Below, in pieces: positions 1 through 11,592 of a stretch of DNA of 64,000 nt. Both the position numbers and the translations under genes were made by a program. How positions within the stretch are numbered: the first letter of the stretch is position 1; each line of letters begins with the position of its first letter. Origin of the DNA: Reticulitermes speratus. Taxonomy: Eukaryota > Arthropoda > Insecta > Blattodea > Rhinotermitidae. The notes below the pieces were generated by a model. The model saw only the letters and a list, made by a program, of their open reading frames with translations, had not been told where the DNA came from and did not search any database. The stretch spans positions 50,493,630-50,557,629 of the forward strand of contig JAJKFL010000003.1 in the NCBI GenBank assembly GCA_021186555.1. Reading direction: 5' to 3'.

Positions 1-1207
1 TTGACATATTACCCTGAATGTGGAGGCAGTATACTCATCCGAAACTTCGGTAACCAGTAAACGGACTACGCAGAAAGTCAAAATACACTACGATACTCTT
101 TCCTCTAACATTACGACATTTTTATTCTTCTGTCGGATATATTTCGCTCAGTCTGTTGTTGAATACTTTTCTGCAGGGTACCTTAAGGCCACGCAAGCAG
201 CCAAACGCCGTTAGCGGCCGTCCATACAAACCAATGTCAGTGCATGCCCTAACACATACGAAGAAGTAGAACAGAGAGATGGTGTAAGAAGAAACAAGAG
301 TGTGCATTTATGTGAATACGTGGTAGCAAATAAAATATCCTAGGGGAAAGGCGATGTTGGTTTTGCGACCCAAACTGGCTCACAGGCGAGGGATATGGGG
401 CACTAACAATGGCCATCATCCAGCGGCATCTTACTTTTTTATAAACTGAGGTATTCGCAAAATTTACTAGACATCTTTATAACAGTTCCTTTCTCCAGCT
501 TTGTGGACAAGAAATAAAACCGTAAGACGAGATATTTTAGGTTTCCACAGAGGTTAATATGGAAATAAGTTTTTGTAAAATGACGTCGTACAGTCTGGTA
601 GATATTTAATTCCACATAGTCTGATGATGTAAGCAGTAGGTTTGTATAAAACGTCGGTAGACTTCTAGTAGACTACGACGCATCTCAAGCGCCAAGACTC
701 CAATCTTCATTAATTTTCTTCTCCTCTGTTACTAAGCTAAAGGCTTGTTCCCTAAAGAGCATGAGACACTCCATCTTTTATGTGTTCTACAAGATCTCTT
801 ATTCGATTCAGGTGAATTATTTCCTCTTAACCGGACAATCCTTTCAGATGTTATGCCTGAAACTTCGCGGTTGAATTTGTCTCTTCTTTTATTCACCAAT
901 TCTGCGAAATCCTAGATGTCACACCGAGGTCTGACGTCTTGTCTCGTTGCTTCGTTCAGCCTAATTAATCCCTGAATAATTCTTCCCTTACTTTACGACG
1001 TTCTCTGTAGCTTAAATTACATAACAGCGATAGTTCGAAGAGTGAAAGGTAAATGGGAAAAGAAATTGGAATTGGACTGTCGTGTACTAAACAAGAAACT
1101 CTCAGGGCAATTACACGTATTTGGAGGAAACTGGGTAAAAAAAATCACAATATCTGTGTTTCGGCACAGATTAGAACAAAGTACCTCCAGAATAAAGTCT
1201 TTACAGG
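1..1207. other. Unannotated AT-rich sequence
   Basis: I see no gene, RNA gene or recognisable repeat here. Open frames are short and lack family resemblance. The stretch ends where the first palindromic pLTR-like relic begins. Confidence 0.5.
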
Positions 1208-1258
1208 GTGAGATCTGCGATCTTCTGGGATATTACGCAGCGTTGAGTGGTAGTTCTC

Positions 1259-1303
1259 TACCGACGTTTCGGGACAAACTATCAGTCCCATCTTCAAGGG
1301 TCA
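1259..1303 (-). ncRNA. Hammerhead-like core, CUUGAAGA variant
   Basis: On the minus strand the order is a CTTGAAGA box, T, GGGAC with its partner GTCCC, then GAAAC, GTC and GGTA. An ACC/GGT stem I can close it. The box has one U more than the canonical CUGANGA. Stem III would be ACGU, which is too short to fold alone but is self-complementary between two molecules. Activity is not shown. Confidence 0.45.
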
Positions 1304-1341
1304 AGAAGTCCAAAAAGAAAACTTTCTTCTCTGACTCCTTG

Positions 1342-1385
1342 ACCTCTGAAGATGGAATCCGATACGTTGTCCCGAAACGTCGGTA
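1342..1385 (+). ncRNA. Hammerhead-like core, partner of the 1259-1303 copy
   Basis: The plus-strand arm carries a canonical-length CTGAAGA box at 1346-1352, GAAAC at 1374-1378 and the cleavage-type triplet GTC, followed by GGT that can pair with ACC at 1342-1344. Stem II is decayed, with GGAA facing GTCCC. It is probably an inactive relic. Confidence 0.4.
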
Positions 1386-1696
1386 AAATAACTACCATTC
1401 TAACGCTGCGTATTATCCCACAAGATCGCAGATCTCATTTATATCGCTGCGGGAGCCTGAAATCGTCTTACAGGGTGTTTCGGCTACACCAAACTGCTTC
1501 GTTCCGAAATATTATGCATGTAAGTAATTAGGTATGGGACGGATTTTAGTCCTCTTGCCACCTTCTTACTGAAGAGTGAGTGTATTAAAACTGGAAGCTA
1601 GACATTGGACATACATCAGTGTAATGCTGTCTCATTATCCTGTAAACACGATAAATTACCAAGTAATTTATTTACTGCATTCCGTAACCCAACCTA

Positions 1697-2336
1697 CAGC
1701 GACACATAGTATTATAACGTCATGAAAGGGACTGAATACTTTGTGTCGTTATAAACGAGTGTTGTTATAACCGAGTAGTATAATGTTATGGTTAGCAGTG
1801 AGGAATTAATTGGTACCACAGAATATCTGACGTTATAGACGAGGTGTCGTATAAACCGATGTCGTTAAAAGAGTGTTGTAACCGAGTAGTATAATGTTAC
1901 GGTTAACAGTGAGAAATTAATTGGTACCACAGAATATCTGACGTTATAGATGAGGTGTCGTATAAACCGATGTCTTTGTAAGAGTGTTGTTGTAACCGAG
2001 TAGTATAATGTTACGGTTAACAGTGAGGAATTAATTGGTGACACAGAATATCTGACGTTATAGACGAGGTGTCGTATAAACCGATGTCGTTATAAGAGTG
2101 TTGTTGTAACCGAGTAGTATAATGTTACGGTTAACAGTGAGGAATTAATTGGTGACACAGAATATCTGACGTTATAGACGAGGTGTCGTATAAACCGATG
2201 TCGTTATAAGAGTGTTGTTGTAACCGAGTAGTATAATGTTACGGTTAACAGTGAGGAATTAATTAGTACTACAGAATATCCGACGTTATAGACGAGGTGT
2301 CGTATAAACCGATGTCGTTATAACCGGGTTCGACTG
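1697..2336. mobile_element. Pogo/Tigger-type MITE with internal tandem expansion
   Basis: The right end reads GGGTTCGACTG and is followed by TA. The left end is a diverged inverse of it at 1697, preceded by TA, as expected for the Tc1/mariner/pogo superfamily. Inside, a unit of 111-114 bp is repeated about five times. Its landmark GTTAACAGTG (GTTAGCAGTG in the first unit) recurs at 1791, 1902, 2016, 2130 and 2244. A single-unit copy of the same element lies at 63487-63671. No transposase is present. Confidence 0.75.
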
Positions 2337-2338
2337 TA

Positions 2339-3014
2339 TTTTATTATCATGAAAAGTAACAAATATTCAGCATTACTATTCCCTTTACTCCCACGTTTTA
2401 TCCACTTTTTTACTTTATATCACCTCCTTTTCGGCTATAAACTTTGATCTCATTAACGGTTTTCACAGACTCACTTCTAAACGAGTTTTGGCCCACGTTA
2501 CGTCACACTCCGAACCGTATAATTTATTCACTCTCTTCGTCTGATGTGTTTTGGCCCAGGCGTTTTATGCTGTTCTAACGTGAGGCATTACTACAAACAC
2601 CCTCACCCTCGCCCTTTCAACTGTTTTCATCACACCCTTGCACCCTTTTCCTTTTGTTACCTTCACCCGTCACGTACGCGTTTCATGGTTCTACCGCTTG
2701 AGGGCGGTATTTGCGCCCTTACTGGCGGAGCTGTCCAATAACAATCAAAGTGAATAAAAACAGTTAATTCATTTCTAGTCTTTTGATCCATACTCCTCAG
2801 TGGTGCAAGAGCAACATTCAAGTATAATCCAGATCTATTATTAGTATTATATTTAATATTCTTTATACTGGGAGACGTTAGAGAACAGGAAATAATTACA
2901 AAATTTCGACTGGAAAATTTCAAGGGAAGGGGTTACATGGTGCGAAAATATGAACACATTGGAGGACAATATTAATTAGCTGAACACTAAAATTAAACTA
3001 TTATATATGAAGCC
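2339..3014. other. Unannotated sequence
   Basis: There is a pyrimidine-rich stretch around 2560-2660 but no supportable gene, RNA or repeat. Confidence 0.4.
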
Positions 3015-3029
3015 TTAATGTGATAAGTC

Positions 3030-3790
3030 GGTCCCTGTCACCACGATAAGTCGGTCCCTGTCACCACGGCATGGCACGTCCTCGGGTTGCGGATGGAGGA
3101 ACGGCCTCCGGATATGGAGGGTAGCTGCGAATACATTGAATAAGCAGTCGCGGACAGACTACAAGTGGTGGTCCTCCAGCTTGGGGGTTGGGCGAGGTGC
3201 TAACAACTCCTCACCTTAAAAAATTACCAAGTTACGAAACACATGACAAAAATACAAAGATTGAGATGTACAGATCTATAATTTTGCCTGTTCTTCTGTA
3301 GGGGTGTGAAACTTGGTCTCTCACACTGAGGGAGAAACATAGGCAGAGGGTGTTCGAGAATAGGGTGCTGAGGAGGATATTTCGGCCTAAGAGGGACGAG
3401 GTAACAGGGGAGTAGAAAAGACTACATAACGAGAAACTTAATGATCTGTACTCATTACCAAATATTATTCGGGTGATCAAATCAAGAAGAACGAAGTGGG
3501 CGGGGCATGTAGCACGTATGGGGGAGGGGAGAGGTGCATACAGGATTTTGGTGGGAAGACCTGAGGGAAGGTGACCACATGGAAGACCCAGGCGTGTATG
3601 GGAGGATAATATTAAAATGGATCTTCAAGAAGTGGGATGGGGGCATGGACTGGATTGATATGGCTCAGGATAGGGACAGGTGGCGGGCTCTTGTGAATGC
3701 GGTAATGAACCTTCGGGTTCCATAAAACGCGGGGAATTTCTTGACTAGCTGACGACCTGTTAGCTTCTCAAGGACTCTGCTCCATGGAGT
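3030..3790 (+). pseudogene. LINE-A non-LTR retrotransposon, internally deleted copy
   Basis: The first 200 bases are a non-coding module, with a partial tandem of GTCGGTCCCTGTCACCAC and a GGTTGGGCG stretch also seen at 13.7 kb. It is joined directly to the C-terminal end of a reverse-transcriptase polyprotein. The coding part (about 3235-3725) reads, with stops, through an ILPVLL.GCETW motif, a GHVARMGE motif, a GRPRR motif, an [10 protein letters not shown] motif and ends NLRVP. It lies in the region after the RT domain of RTE/jockey-like elements. The bulk of the endonuclease and RT is missing. The 3' end continues to about 3790. Confidence 0.75.
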
Positions 3791-3799
3791 TGGTTATAT

Positions 3800-4730
3800 A
3801 TGAAGCTTCGATTCGTACATCGCAGAGAACAGCGCGTTCCTTAACCATTTGTGTTGTACCGACAAACAATCGCTCTTCATCGTCAAAATCATAAGGTACA
3901 AACAAATACACTGCACGGGCAAAGCTGGCTGCCCAAATAGAACCCACTGAGCTTTAAAGACTTAAAACAGAAGTCAGGGAAATAGGGTGTGAAAATAAGA
4001 ACTTGATTGAACACGAACCGAAATGGCTTTTTTTGGGGACATGGTGATTGATCTATTTATTTATAGTCCTGTAATAGGAGAACTTCCCCAAAATTCTCCT
4101 ATTAGTGAAAATACATCGGACGCCACATAAATTCACCGGCATGAGATATTAAAATCATGATCACTTAAACAAAATTGGAAACCATTAGGCCCCTTCGGAG
4201 TGCATAGTGCTTCCGCATACATTATTTGCAATCTCACAGTCTGAATTTATATTTCTTAAAGATCGACATTTCGATACTGTTGTTACTTTACTTGCTGTCA
4301 TAAAAGTATGGTTACTATCGTTACCGGCGTTATAGTCTTGATATGGTTGGTAGGTTTCCTTTGGTTACGATAGACATCGCATCGTACGTCAGCCACGTTG
4401 TAGTTGTTACGGAGCACAGGGAATTTAAACCATGGATCTGAAGCAGCAAAGAATAGCCTGACGTAAGTATTAAATTTTATCATAATCCGTCCAGAAATTC
4501 TCGTGTTTGAAAGATACAGAAAACAGGACAGACAGATAAATCAACAACAGACATTTGAGTTACGCTCTTGAAATACGTGCAAAGAGAGCATAATTAGGAA
4601 TCCGCGAATTAAAATCGTTTCTCGTACACAAACACCGTCATATATTAGAAAATTATGGGACTTTACCAAAGCAGAAAAATTCCAAAAACAAAATTAAGTC
4701 AGTCTGTCTGTAGCAGGTTTATCAAAAGAA
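3800..4730. other. Unannotated sequence
   Basis: AT-rich sequence. I see no coding region or repeat I can name. Confidence 0.4.
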
Positions 4731-4738
4731 GAGAAAGG

Positions 4739-4782
4739 TGGGGGGGGGGGGGGGGTGAGTGAGAGAGAGAGAGAGAGAGAGG
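4739..4782. repeat. Poly-G and (GA)n microsatellite
   Basis: A run of about 17 G leads, after GTGAGT, into a GA dinucleotide run of about nine units. It is simple sequence with no coding support. Confidence 0.9.
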
Positions 4783-4789
4783 ATGATGT

Positions 4790-5755
4790 TAAATCCACAG
4801 GTATGGCGCAATGTATATGTTTCGTTCTGACACGTAGCAAACAAATCATCCTTGATTCCTGTACAAAGTTTCAACATTTGCTTAACAAGGTTCTGCTGAA
4901 GGAATTTGCTCCGTAGCATTAAATGATCATGAGATTCCAACGACATTATCACGAGCTCAGAACAAACACAAAAAATGAATTACTACCAAGTCTCTGAAAA
5001 TGAAGAACCAACCACAGAAAACAACGTTACAAATGCATTCACAAACATTTCATATCAAGACCATTCATTCAGTTCCCTTTACATTTCAAAAGGAGACAGC
5101 GGTCTTTGCTTCCAACATTGCAATTAATGTTCTATAAAATTTCCTAGCCATATCTCAGCAAATTTAATATATAAATGCGCTTTTAAATTATTCTTCCCTG
5201 GCGTTTTCTCTGTGCTTGCTCAATTATACCAAAATTAAAGGAACACAAAGGCCCAAACATCCCCGGTATAATACAGATAAAATGTTTCTTTTCAACCCTC
5301 ATGTAGAAGGCTGGATACAGCTACAAAATGCGGGTATTATCTGTCTGAAAGGCTGCATATCTCTTATGCATCCCGATTCGTTTAATTTCCACAATTTCTC
5401 CTCATAAAATACCAACTTTATGCAGGGTGCATATGAATTAAAATTCATTGTCACTGGAAGTATTCCTCAATTCAGAGTCATGAAATAAAATAAGATTTCT
5501 CATTATCTTACAAAATAAAAATTTTACGTAACATCACTGTTTAGAATAGTAATTGTACAGTACATTACAACGATATCCGGAGTGTTACAGAAACCTGTTT
5601 GTGCGCGAGTTACAATTTAAAAATACCCGCACAAACGAAGATTTCCATCTCCAGACAACACTGAACCAGTTAGCTCCATAAACAGAGTCCTTGAGAAACT
5701 GAAATATTTTTCCCGCACATATTCAAGGAATTTCTCATTTTATAAAATCCGAGAG
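4790..5755. other. Unannotated sequence
   Basis: No supportable gene or repeat was seen. Short open frames here have no recognisable features. Confidence 0.4.
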
Positions 5756-5759
5756 CTCA

Positions 5760-5960
5760 TTCAATAAAATTCAAGGTCAGTCTAAACACAAATTTTTATT
5801 AAATACCAAATTGTTAAGCAGCTACATGTTTCGGTCCTATACCCGGATCACCATCAGGCTTGCATAAGAGCAGTGGGTAAAAGTTACAAAGGGCGTAATG
5901 TGTTAAAAGCTGTAAGATTTAGTAATTTAAGAGTTTGTAGATACTAAAGTTTCTTTTCAT
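5760..5960 (-). repeat. Penelope-like pLTR relic, single orientation
   Basis: A minus-oriented relic that includes the hammerhead-like core at 5818-5866 and an AT-rich flank of the kind attached to other cores. No inverted partner was found. Boundaries are approximate. Confidence 0.45.
5818..5866 (-). ncRNA. Hammerhead-like core
   Basis: Minus strand: box CTGATGG (last A changed to G), T, GATCC pairing with GGACC apart from one A-C mismatch, then GAAAC and ATGTA. AGC before the box pairs with GCT after the presumed cleavage point. Stem III is ACATGT, a perfect palindrome. The box change makes activity doubtful. Confidence 0.45.
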
Positions 5961-6059
5961 TACTGTTTTTACCAGCGCACCTTACTGATCTCTCTTCTGA
6001 GCTACATTAATCATGTCCAAACCGTCATATTCGATTACTGTATGATCGATTTTAATATT

Positions 6060-6330
6060 ATACTCACATCTAAGCCTAGGTCTTCCACGCGGTCGCTTTC
6101 ATTCAGGTTTTTCCACCAAAATCCGTATTAATTTTTCTTGACTCTTTTGCATGCTACATGCCTCTTTCAAATAATTCTCCACCTTTTAATTACAATAAAA
6201 GTATTTTTCGACAAGCACACATTATGAAGCTCGTTGTTATGAAATTGTCTTCGACCCCCTATTATTGCCCCTGTTTTATGTCCGAATGTTCTCCTCAACA
6301 CAGTGTTCTAGAAAACCCTCAATTAACCTT
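6060..6330 (-). pseudogene. LINE-A fragment, badly decayed
   Basis: On the plus strand, landmarks of the LINE-A antisense appear in order: CCTAGGTCTTCCA near 6077, TTTTTCCACCAAAATCC near 6110 and TTCTCCTCAACAC near 6290. They match the antisense of the GRPRR and VLRRIF regions seen at 62.5-62.9 kb. Stops and indels are frequent. Confidence 0.55.
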
Positions 6331-6339
6331 ATTCCTTCA

Positions 6340-8040
6340 GGGTAAGAAACCAATGTTTATAACCATATAAAACAATAAACATAACTGTTTCTTTATATTT
6401 TATTTCTCGGTTTTTTTGGGTCACCAAAGGGCAAGAAAAAGGTTTACGTACAGAAAGTCAACAAAAATCCCAAAATTTAATCAACTCTTTAATTTCTTGT
6501 AATTACATCGAAACGTTGTTTTTAAGTTAAAATGGGATAATGTAAAAAAAAAGTCACTTTACTAAACAAATATATGTCAAAAAAGGAAAACCCTTGTGCG
6601 GGAAAAACAATTTTTGTCACGTGGAAGACGCAGCATTTGTAGATCGAGTTCGACCGGAATGATACAGCGGGCAGTGAATATACAGAAAGATGTATGGCAA
6701 TCCTAAGGCTTAAAACAAAAGAAAAACCGGAGATCAGGAAGAGTAGAATGTACAGACAAAGTTAATTACTGAAAAGGGTGCGCAACACGTCAGATTAATA
6801 TGAAGGAAGGGCAGAAATAGTGCCCTTTAACCTTAAACTTGGCACAGTGTTCTGTATCTAACGATTAACACTTCATTAAGGCACTTGATAACCTGTCAAA
6901 TTTTCTCACCCACCGAATAATTAGAGTTAACGATGATGTGAAATTACTGTACGTTGCCCCCTTCATATAACCATTGTGTTATTATACGGCAAACTTACCT
7001 CACCCCACGCCCCTCCCTCCTACCTTATCCATCAACTGACAATTTTATAAAACAAATCAAGCTTACATATTTTACCATCCCTAGGCGACATATAACTTGC
7101 CCGAAGTGTGTAGATTATAAACGAAATAGCTTACAGTCTACGTCAGGAAGAAGTAACCACTACTAGTGTCTGTAAAAAAATCACGTGGCTTGTAGTTAAC
7201 TGAGGATATGTCTTGGTATTATTTAATAACTAGTAAATAATAAATTGTAAAGGATGCTACAGGAAGTGACTGTGTTCAGAGTCTAGGTATAGGATGATTA
7301 ATTCCACAAAGTCTCCAGCTTAAGGCGCAGTAATGTTAGCGAGTATAAGTTGATGTCACAAGTCGCAGGGGAGTGCGCACAGATCAGTTTGTTTCTGCAA
7401 CCAGAGCGGTGGAGGTGTCAGTATTCGTCTGTTTACGTAGCAGCTGCAATCGTGTGACAGAGAGAGGAAAACCGTAAAGGTCGTGAGACTCGCGCTGGAG
7501 GTTGTGATGCAAACTGACGGGTACTTTGTGGATGTAATTCTGCTATACTCTATCCATTTTGTTGGACGGACTTAGGAAGGCCGTCATGCAGGGTAGCCTA
7601 TCGAGATTTGATGTGGGGACGACGAGAGTATAAAGTAAAATATTTTGCCTCGAAATCTACCTTCTTTCACTCTCTATATTGGCAGCTTAAACAGTCAGTC
7701 TTACCCACGCCAATTACGTAGAGAACGTATGAATCTGATAGATTATTTACCACAAGTTTAGTAGGCATATTTGGCTGTTGTCTGTGTCGGCCAAACGGGC
7801 AGAAGAATTGATCAAGATTGCTAAAAGGAAAACAGAATATTGGCTACGAGCAAGTCAATTCATTTCCAGCTCGCCATTCTTCTCCTTACTGAAACGTCGC
7901 GGTCGGAGATAAGTAGTACTGGTTCGATATTCGGACGCCCTGTGTTCAAAATTCCCGACCTCGAGACAAAATCTCGTTTCTTCCCTTCCGCCAGCCCAAG
8001 GAGGCCGTAATACCTCAACTTACTGCACAAACTCTTACTT
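6340..8040. other. Unannotated sequence
   Basis: AT-rich in the first part and nearer balanced from about 7300. I see no exon series, tRNA or recognisable repeat. Confidence 0.4.
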
Positions 8041-8082
8041 CCTTGCCCCTTGAAATTCATTATTTACTCGTACAAATCAGAC

Positions 8083-8300
8083 AACCGTGGCAGCTCAGTC
8101 GGTTTAGTGGCTTGACTAACGGACTCGAAAACCGAGGAATCGTATTTCGAATCCTGGGCGGCGCAAGAAATTTTTCTCTCGCTCCAAATTGTCCCGACAA
8201 GTTCTGGTACCCACTCAATGGGTACCAACATCTATTTGCCCGAAGGCATAGCTGCCGGGGCGCGAAGCTAACCACTCACCTACATCTAGTGCCAATGTAA
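8083..8300 (+). mobile_element. SINE4, tRNA-like head
   Basis: The head has an A-box-like TGGCAGCTCAGTCGGTTTAG and a B-box-like TTCGAATCC about 50 bp later, the spacing of a tRNA-derived pol III promoter. It is followed by a non-tRNA body ending near a TCTAGTGCC motif also found in SINE3. Target-site duplications are not clear. It may be a relative of SINE3 rather than a separate family. Confidence 0.6.
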
Positions 8301-8512
8301 AACATGAATCGAACTTTTCTCTCCTTCCTCCATGTGGCCTTCACTACATGATAAACGAAAGTCTCCTTCAAACCCTCGTTTAATTTTAGTCTTAAGTTTG
8401 AATCTGACATAATCTTGTCTTGGACTTTGTCCGCCTGTGATGGTGGTATACGACTCACTGACATAACCTTCTCTTTTTTTGGACTTTGTCCATCGTCTAA
8501 TTTTTTAATAAA

Positions 8513-8556
8513 GCTTAACGTTTCGGAAGCCGAATTTGCTTCCGTCTTCAGGCAAG
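8513..8556 (-). ncRNA. Hammerhead-like core, left arm
   Basis: Minus strand: CTGAAGA, C, GGAAGC, loop, GCTTCC, GAAAC, GTT. The six-base-pair stem II is perfect. Stem III is ACGU. It differs from the right-arm copy at a few positions, so the arms have diverged since they formed. Confidence 0.5.
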
Positions 8557-8645
8557 GAAAGCACCTAATCTAGTGGACCCCTTATGTAGAGCTATTCTCA
8601 GTCACTGGACTCTATCTAAGAAGTCCACCAGATTAGGTGCTATCC

Positions 8646-8690
8646 TTGCCTGAAGACGGAAGCAAATCCGGCTTCCGAAACGTCAAGCTT
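8646..8690 (+). ncRNA. Hammerhead-like core, right arm
   Basis: CTGAAGA at 8650-8656, one C, then GGAAGC paired with GCTTCC across the loop, GAAAC at 8677-8681 and GTC. CTTG before the box can pair with CAAG after it, but only with register shifts, so stem I is less certain than stem II. Confidence 0.5.
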
Positions 8691-8764
8691 TATTAAAAAA
8701 TTAGACGATGGACAAAGTCCAAAAAAAGAGAAGGTTATGTCAGTGAGTCGTATACCACCATAAC

Positions 8765-9803
8765 AGGCCTATAGAGTTGAATAAAGTTTGAATGTATATT
8801 GCACGATCTTATCTAAGTAATTTATAGCAAAGCCCTTCACCACAACAAAACGTGTAATAAAACAGATTGTACCTTACAAAACCCATACTGCAGTTACCAT
8901 CCAGTGACTGTTTTTGCGAGAATCATACACAACATGTGAATACACTATGGAGAGAATACAGAAGTTATCTGTGTTAAAGCAGGTGGCTTGTATAATAAGC
9001 ACTGTGCTTAAATGCTTAAACGGAGTCATATACAAATCATGACCATACGTGTTTATAACATAAGTACCAAGTACAGAGGAAGTGTCCTGTTTTTGCCAGT
9101 GAGTGTATTATCCAGCAAGTCCAGACAGTTTGCGTGCTCAGGTTCGCGCGATTTTATCGGCAGGTTGTCTGAGCTACACATAGGGTCTATTCCATAGGGT
9201 CAACTGAAGGGAAAAGAGTGAAAGCCCCTCCCCTACCGCTTTGTAAAGCTGGCATCATATACAATCATACAAAAGAGACGACAATTACAAACAGCCAAGT
9301 GTTAGTTGTACCCAAGTGAAAAGCATGCAGCCATTACAAAGAACAGAGGCAGTACTTGACATGTTGACACATTTCAAATTCGTATGCATATGCATACAGG
9401 GAACTCTGTCCCTTAGTTTTCAGTATGTATATGGCTTGTTATATACACACATAACGCTTATAGCGACAGCTATGAATAACTTACAGAAACCTAGAAACTT
9501 GAACACAATGACAAGCCACTATTTCCGCAGACAAAGACTGTGAAATTCGACGTTGTTTGTTCGTTGACTGAATTCCTTAATAAGTAGTGTCTCTTTATTT
9601 ATTAATGTAGCTTCAATAAGCTATAGCTGTAATGACGTCAGCCTTCGTATGGGATGAATATATGACAAAGTTATAGGCTGATTTCCCATACAAGCATGAA
9701 CTACAGATTGAGACGGGTTATCAACATAATGTGCCTGTAACCTTTCGAAGCACAGTTATTACTCAGATTCGTTAAAATTAACAACCTGTCAAATTATGCC
9801 AAG
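8765..9803. other. Unannotated sequence
   Basis: No recognisable gene or repeat. Short open frames look accidental. Confidence 0.4.
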
Positions 9804-9813
9804 AACTGTTTCC

Positions 9814-10076
9814 GGAGCCGATCCCAGTGGCCGTGCGGTCTAAGGCTTGGGTCTGCGGCCTCTCCCTTACTGGGATTGTGGGTTCGAATCCTGCCGAGGG
9901 CATGGATGTCTGTCTGTTGTGAGTGTTGTGTGTTGTCAGGTAGAAATCTCTGCGACGAGCTGGTCCCTCGTTCAGGGGAGTCCTACCGAGTGTGGTGTGT
10001 CTAAAAGTGTGATCGTGAAGACTCGAACAATGAGGTGGCCTAGGCCCCCAAGGGGCTGTCAAGCCACTGAAAAAAA
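9814..10076 (+). mobile_element. SINE1 copy
   Basis: The head reads CCCAGTGGCCGTGCGGTCTA then a B box GGTTCGAATCC, resembling tRNA-Leu/Ser. The body continues through GCATGGATGTCTGTCTG and ends before a short A run. A 10-bp target-site duplication (ctgtttccgg at 9804-9813, ttgtttccgg at 10077-10086) flanks it. Open frames across it on both strands are artefacts of the SINE. Confidence 0.9.
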
Positions 10077-10284
10077 TTGTTTCCGGCAAGGTTCCATACT
10101 TTAGCTCTCGGACTGAGCTACCACAGATGGGAAGACAAGCTGGTGATTTTTGGCTATTATCCGGTTCCAATAACGTCTAAATTAAATCAAAATTTTACTC
10201 TTCAAAATTCAGAGTGTGCGCCAAGGGTTCATAGATCAATCCGTACTTAAAGAATTCATGTCATGAACATGGTAAGTAACAAAC

Positions 10285-10385
10285 CCATTTCCATTAAAGG
10301 TAAAGGTAAAGTTCAAATTATAACAGGCCATGAAGGCCCAGAGGGGGAGATATAGCTCTACTCTTTCTTTAATCTCGGCGCTAAG
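10285..10385 (-). mobile_element. SINE3 3' fragment
   Basis: It begins with the antisense tail GGTAAAGGTAAAG and continues through GCCATGAAGGCCCAGAGGGG, matching the near-complete copy at 56.5 kb. The tRNA-like head is missing. Confidence 0.7.
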
Positions 10386-10459
10386 TGACGTCTGCAATTT
10401 ATGATGTCCTTCGTGTTTTCCGTAGAAATCACACAAAGATTTCGAAACTGACTTTTTTT

Positions 10460-10740
10460 TTTCATTTCATGAAATTTCAACGCTACGCAACTTGCTGGAC
10501 TTTACCCCATTGTGCTTCAAACGACCAACCAACAATTAAGTCACCATCGATCACAACTAATATTTGTGTACTACAAGCAACATACATATTTCAGTCACTC
10601 CGGTCCGTCATCAGGCTTGTATACACAAAGTTAAAGTGTAAACTTACTTATAGACCTATTTCTGTGAAATGTCACATTACATGTTTTATTACAATATTTG
10701 TTAATTATACAAAAGCCTTCATAGTACCTTAATCCGTAAA
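10460..10740 (-). repeat. Penelope-like relic, decayed
   Basis: A minus-oriented relic. CATCAGGCTTG near 10612 is the antisense of a CTGATG box, and ATTTCAGTC upstream is a damaged antisense of the GAAA segment. Its flanks resemble other pLTR-like relics, and there is no inverted partner. Confidence 0.35.
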
Positions 10741-11319
10741 GCTGTATTATTATTAAACAGAGTGGCGCATGAAAAAGTGGCCCCATCCCGGTTTCAGCAG
10801 CAAGCATAGTCACGTGATCACGGTAGCCCCACGGACAGCTGGGATGCCCGGGGACTAACATGCTTTAATAACAGCAAAACAACTGTACAAATGTAACATA
10901 ACATTTGTTGTTCATTAATTACCAATAAGGGACAAGGGCTGATGATTGGGCAAAACACAGCCTCTCTCAGCCAAATGTCAAACTAAATCTTCTCGTGGTG
11001 TTCCCTGTTACCACAAACAGTCAATGACGACCGAATACCGGCGGGGTATCCGAAGTATACACTATTAAAGAAGAGAGGAAATGCTCTTCCTTCCTTATAA
11101 ACACGAACGTCAGTGTAAAGGCCAGTGTCTGGGCCTCAAGGTGGCAGCCCCACCAAGGCACTCGGGGTTCGTGGGCTAATAACTCGCGAGGTCTTAAACA
11201 AACCTTATTAAACAAACGGAAATGAAGAATAGCCGGACGGACAAAAATTACCAATAAAACTCTTATTGCCACTGATACTAAGACCGGGCTACTTTTCCGT
11301 GCGCCACCCTGTATCTCTT
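10741..11319. other. Unclassified sequence, partly repeat-like
   Basis: A GC-richer stretch at 10760-10860 and another at 11110-11180 resemble transposon debris, but I cannot assign a family. No gene is supported. Confidence 0.3.
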
Positions 11320-11328
11320 AAAATATCG

Positions 11329-11592
11329 GTTTCTTCTTCTTCAATGGCTCGACAGCCCCTTGGGGGCCTAGGCCGCCTCATTTTCGAGGCTTCACGATCA
11401 CACTTTAGACACACCACACTCGGTAGGACTCCTCTGGACGAGTGACCAGCCCGTCGCAGAGACCTCTTACCTGACAACACACAACACTCACACAGACAGA
11501 CATCCATGCCCTCGGCGGGATTCGAACCCACAATCCCACTAAGCTAGCGGCCGCAGACCCACGCCTTAGACCGCGCGGCCACTCGGATCGGC
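11329..11592 (-). mobile_element. SINE1 copy
   Basis: A full-length copy in antisense: the pyrimidine-rich start is the reverse of the A-rich tail and the tRNA-like head ends at CCACTCGGATCGG. A perfect 9-bp target-site duplication, aaaatatcg, lies at 11320-11328 and 11593-11601. Confidence 0.9.

Larger units (their letters stand above)
1208..1440. repeat. Palindromic Penelope-like pLTR relic (head-to-head)
   Basis: Two arms of about 100 bp face each other. The left begins GAGATCTGCGATCTTCTGGG, and the right ends with a diverged reverse complement of it. Each arm runs inward to a hammerhead-like core, so the two cores sit back to back around the centre at about 1315. The same module recurs at 32.2, 33.8 and 41.8 kb. 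Assignment to Penelope-like elements is inferred from the ribozyme-like core and the inverted layout; no reverse transcriptase or GIY-YIG coding sequence is attached. Confidence 0.6.
8440..8762. repeat. Palindromic Penelope-like relic, well preserved
   Basis: Arms of about 140 bp (8440-8578 and 8617-8762) are inverted copies with only a few differences, around a spacer of about 40 bp. The outer ends read TGGTGGTATACGACTCACTG and its reverse complement. Each arm contains a hammerhead-like core followed by AAGCTTTATTAAA-type sequence. Confidence 0.75.

Noticed and set aside
9778..10170. A 130-codon minus frame
   Set aside because: It lies on SINE1 and recurs with every SINE1 copy.
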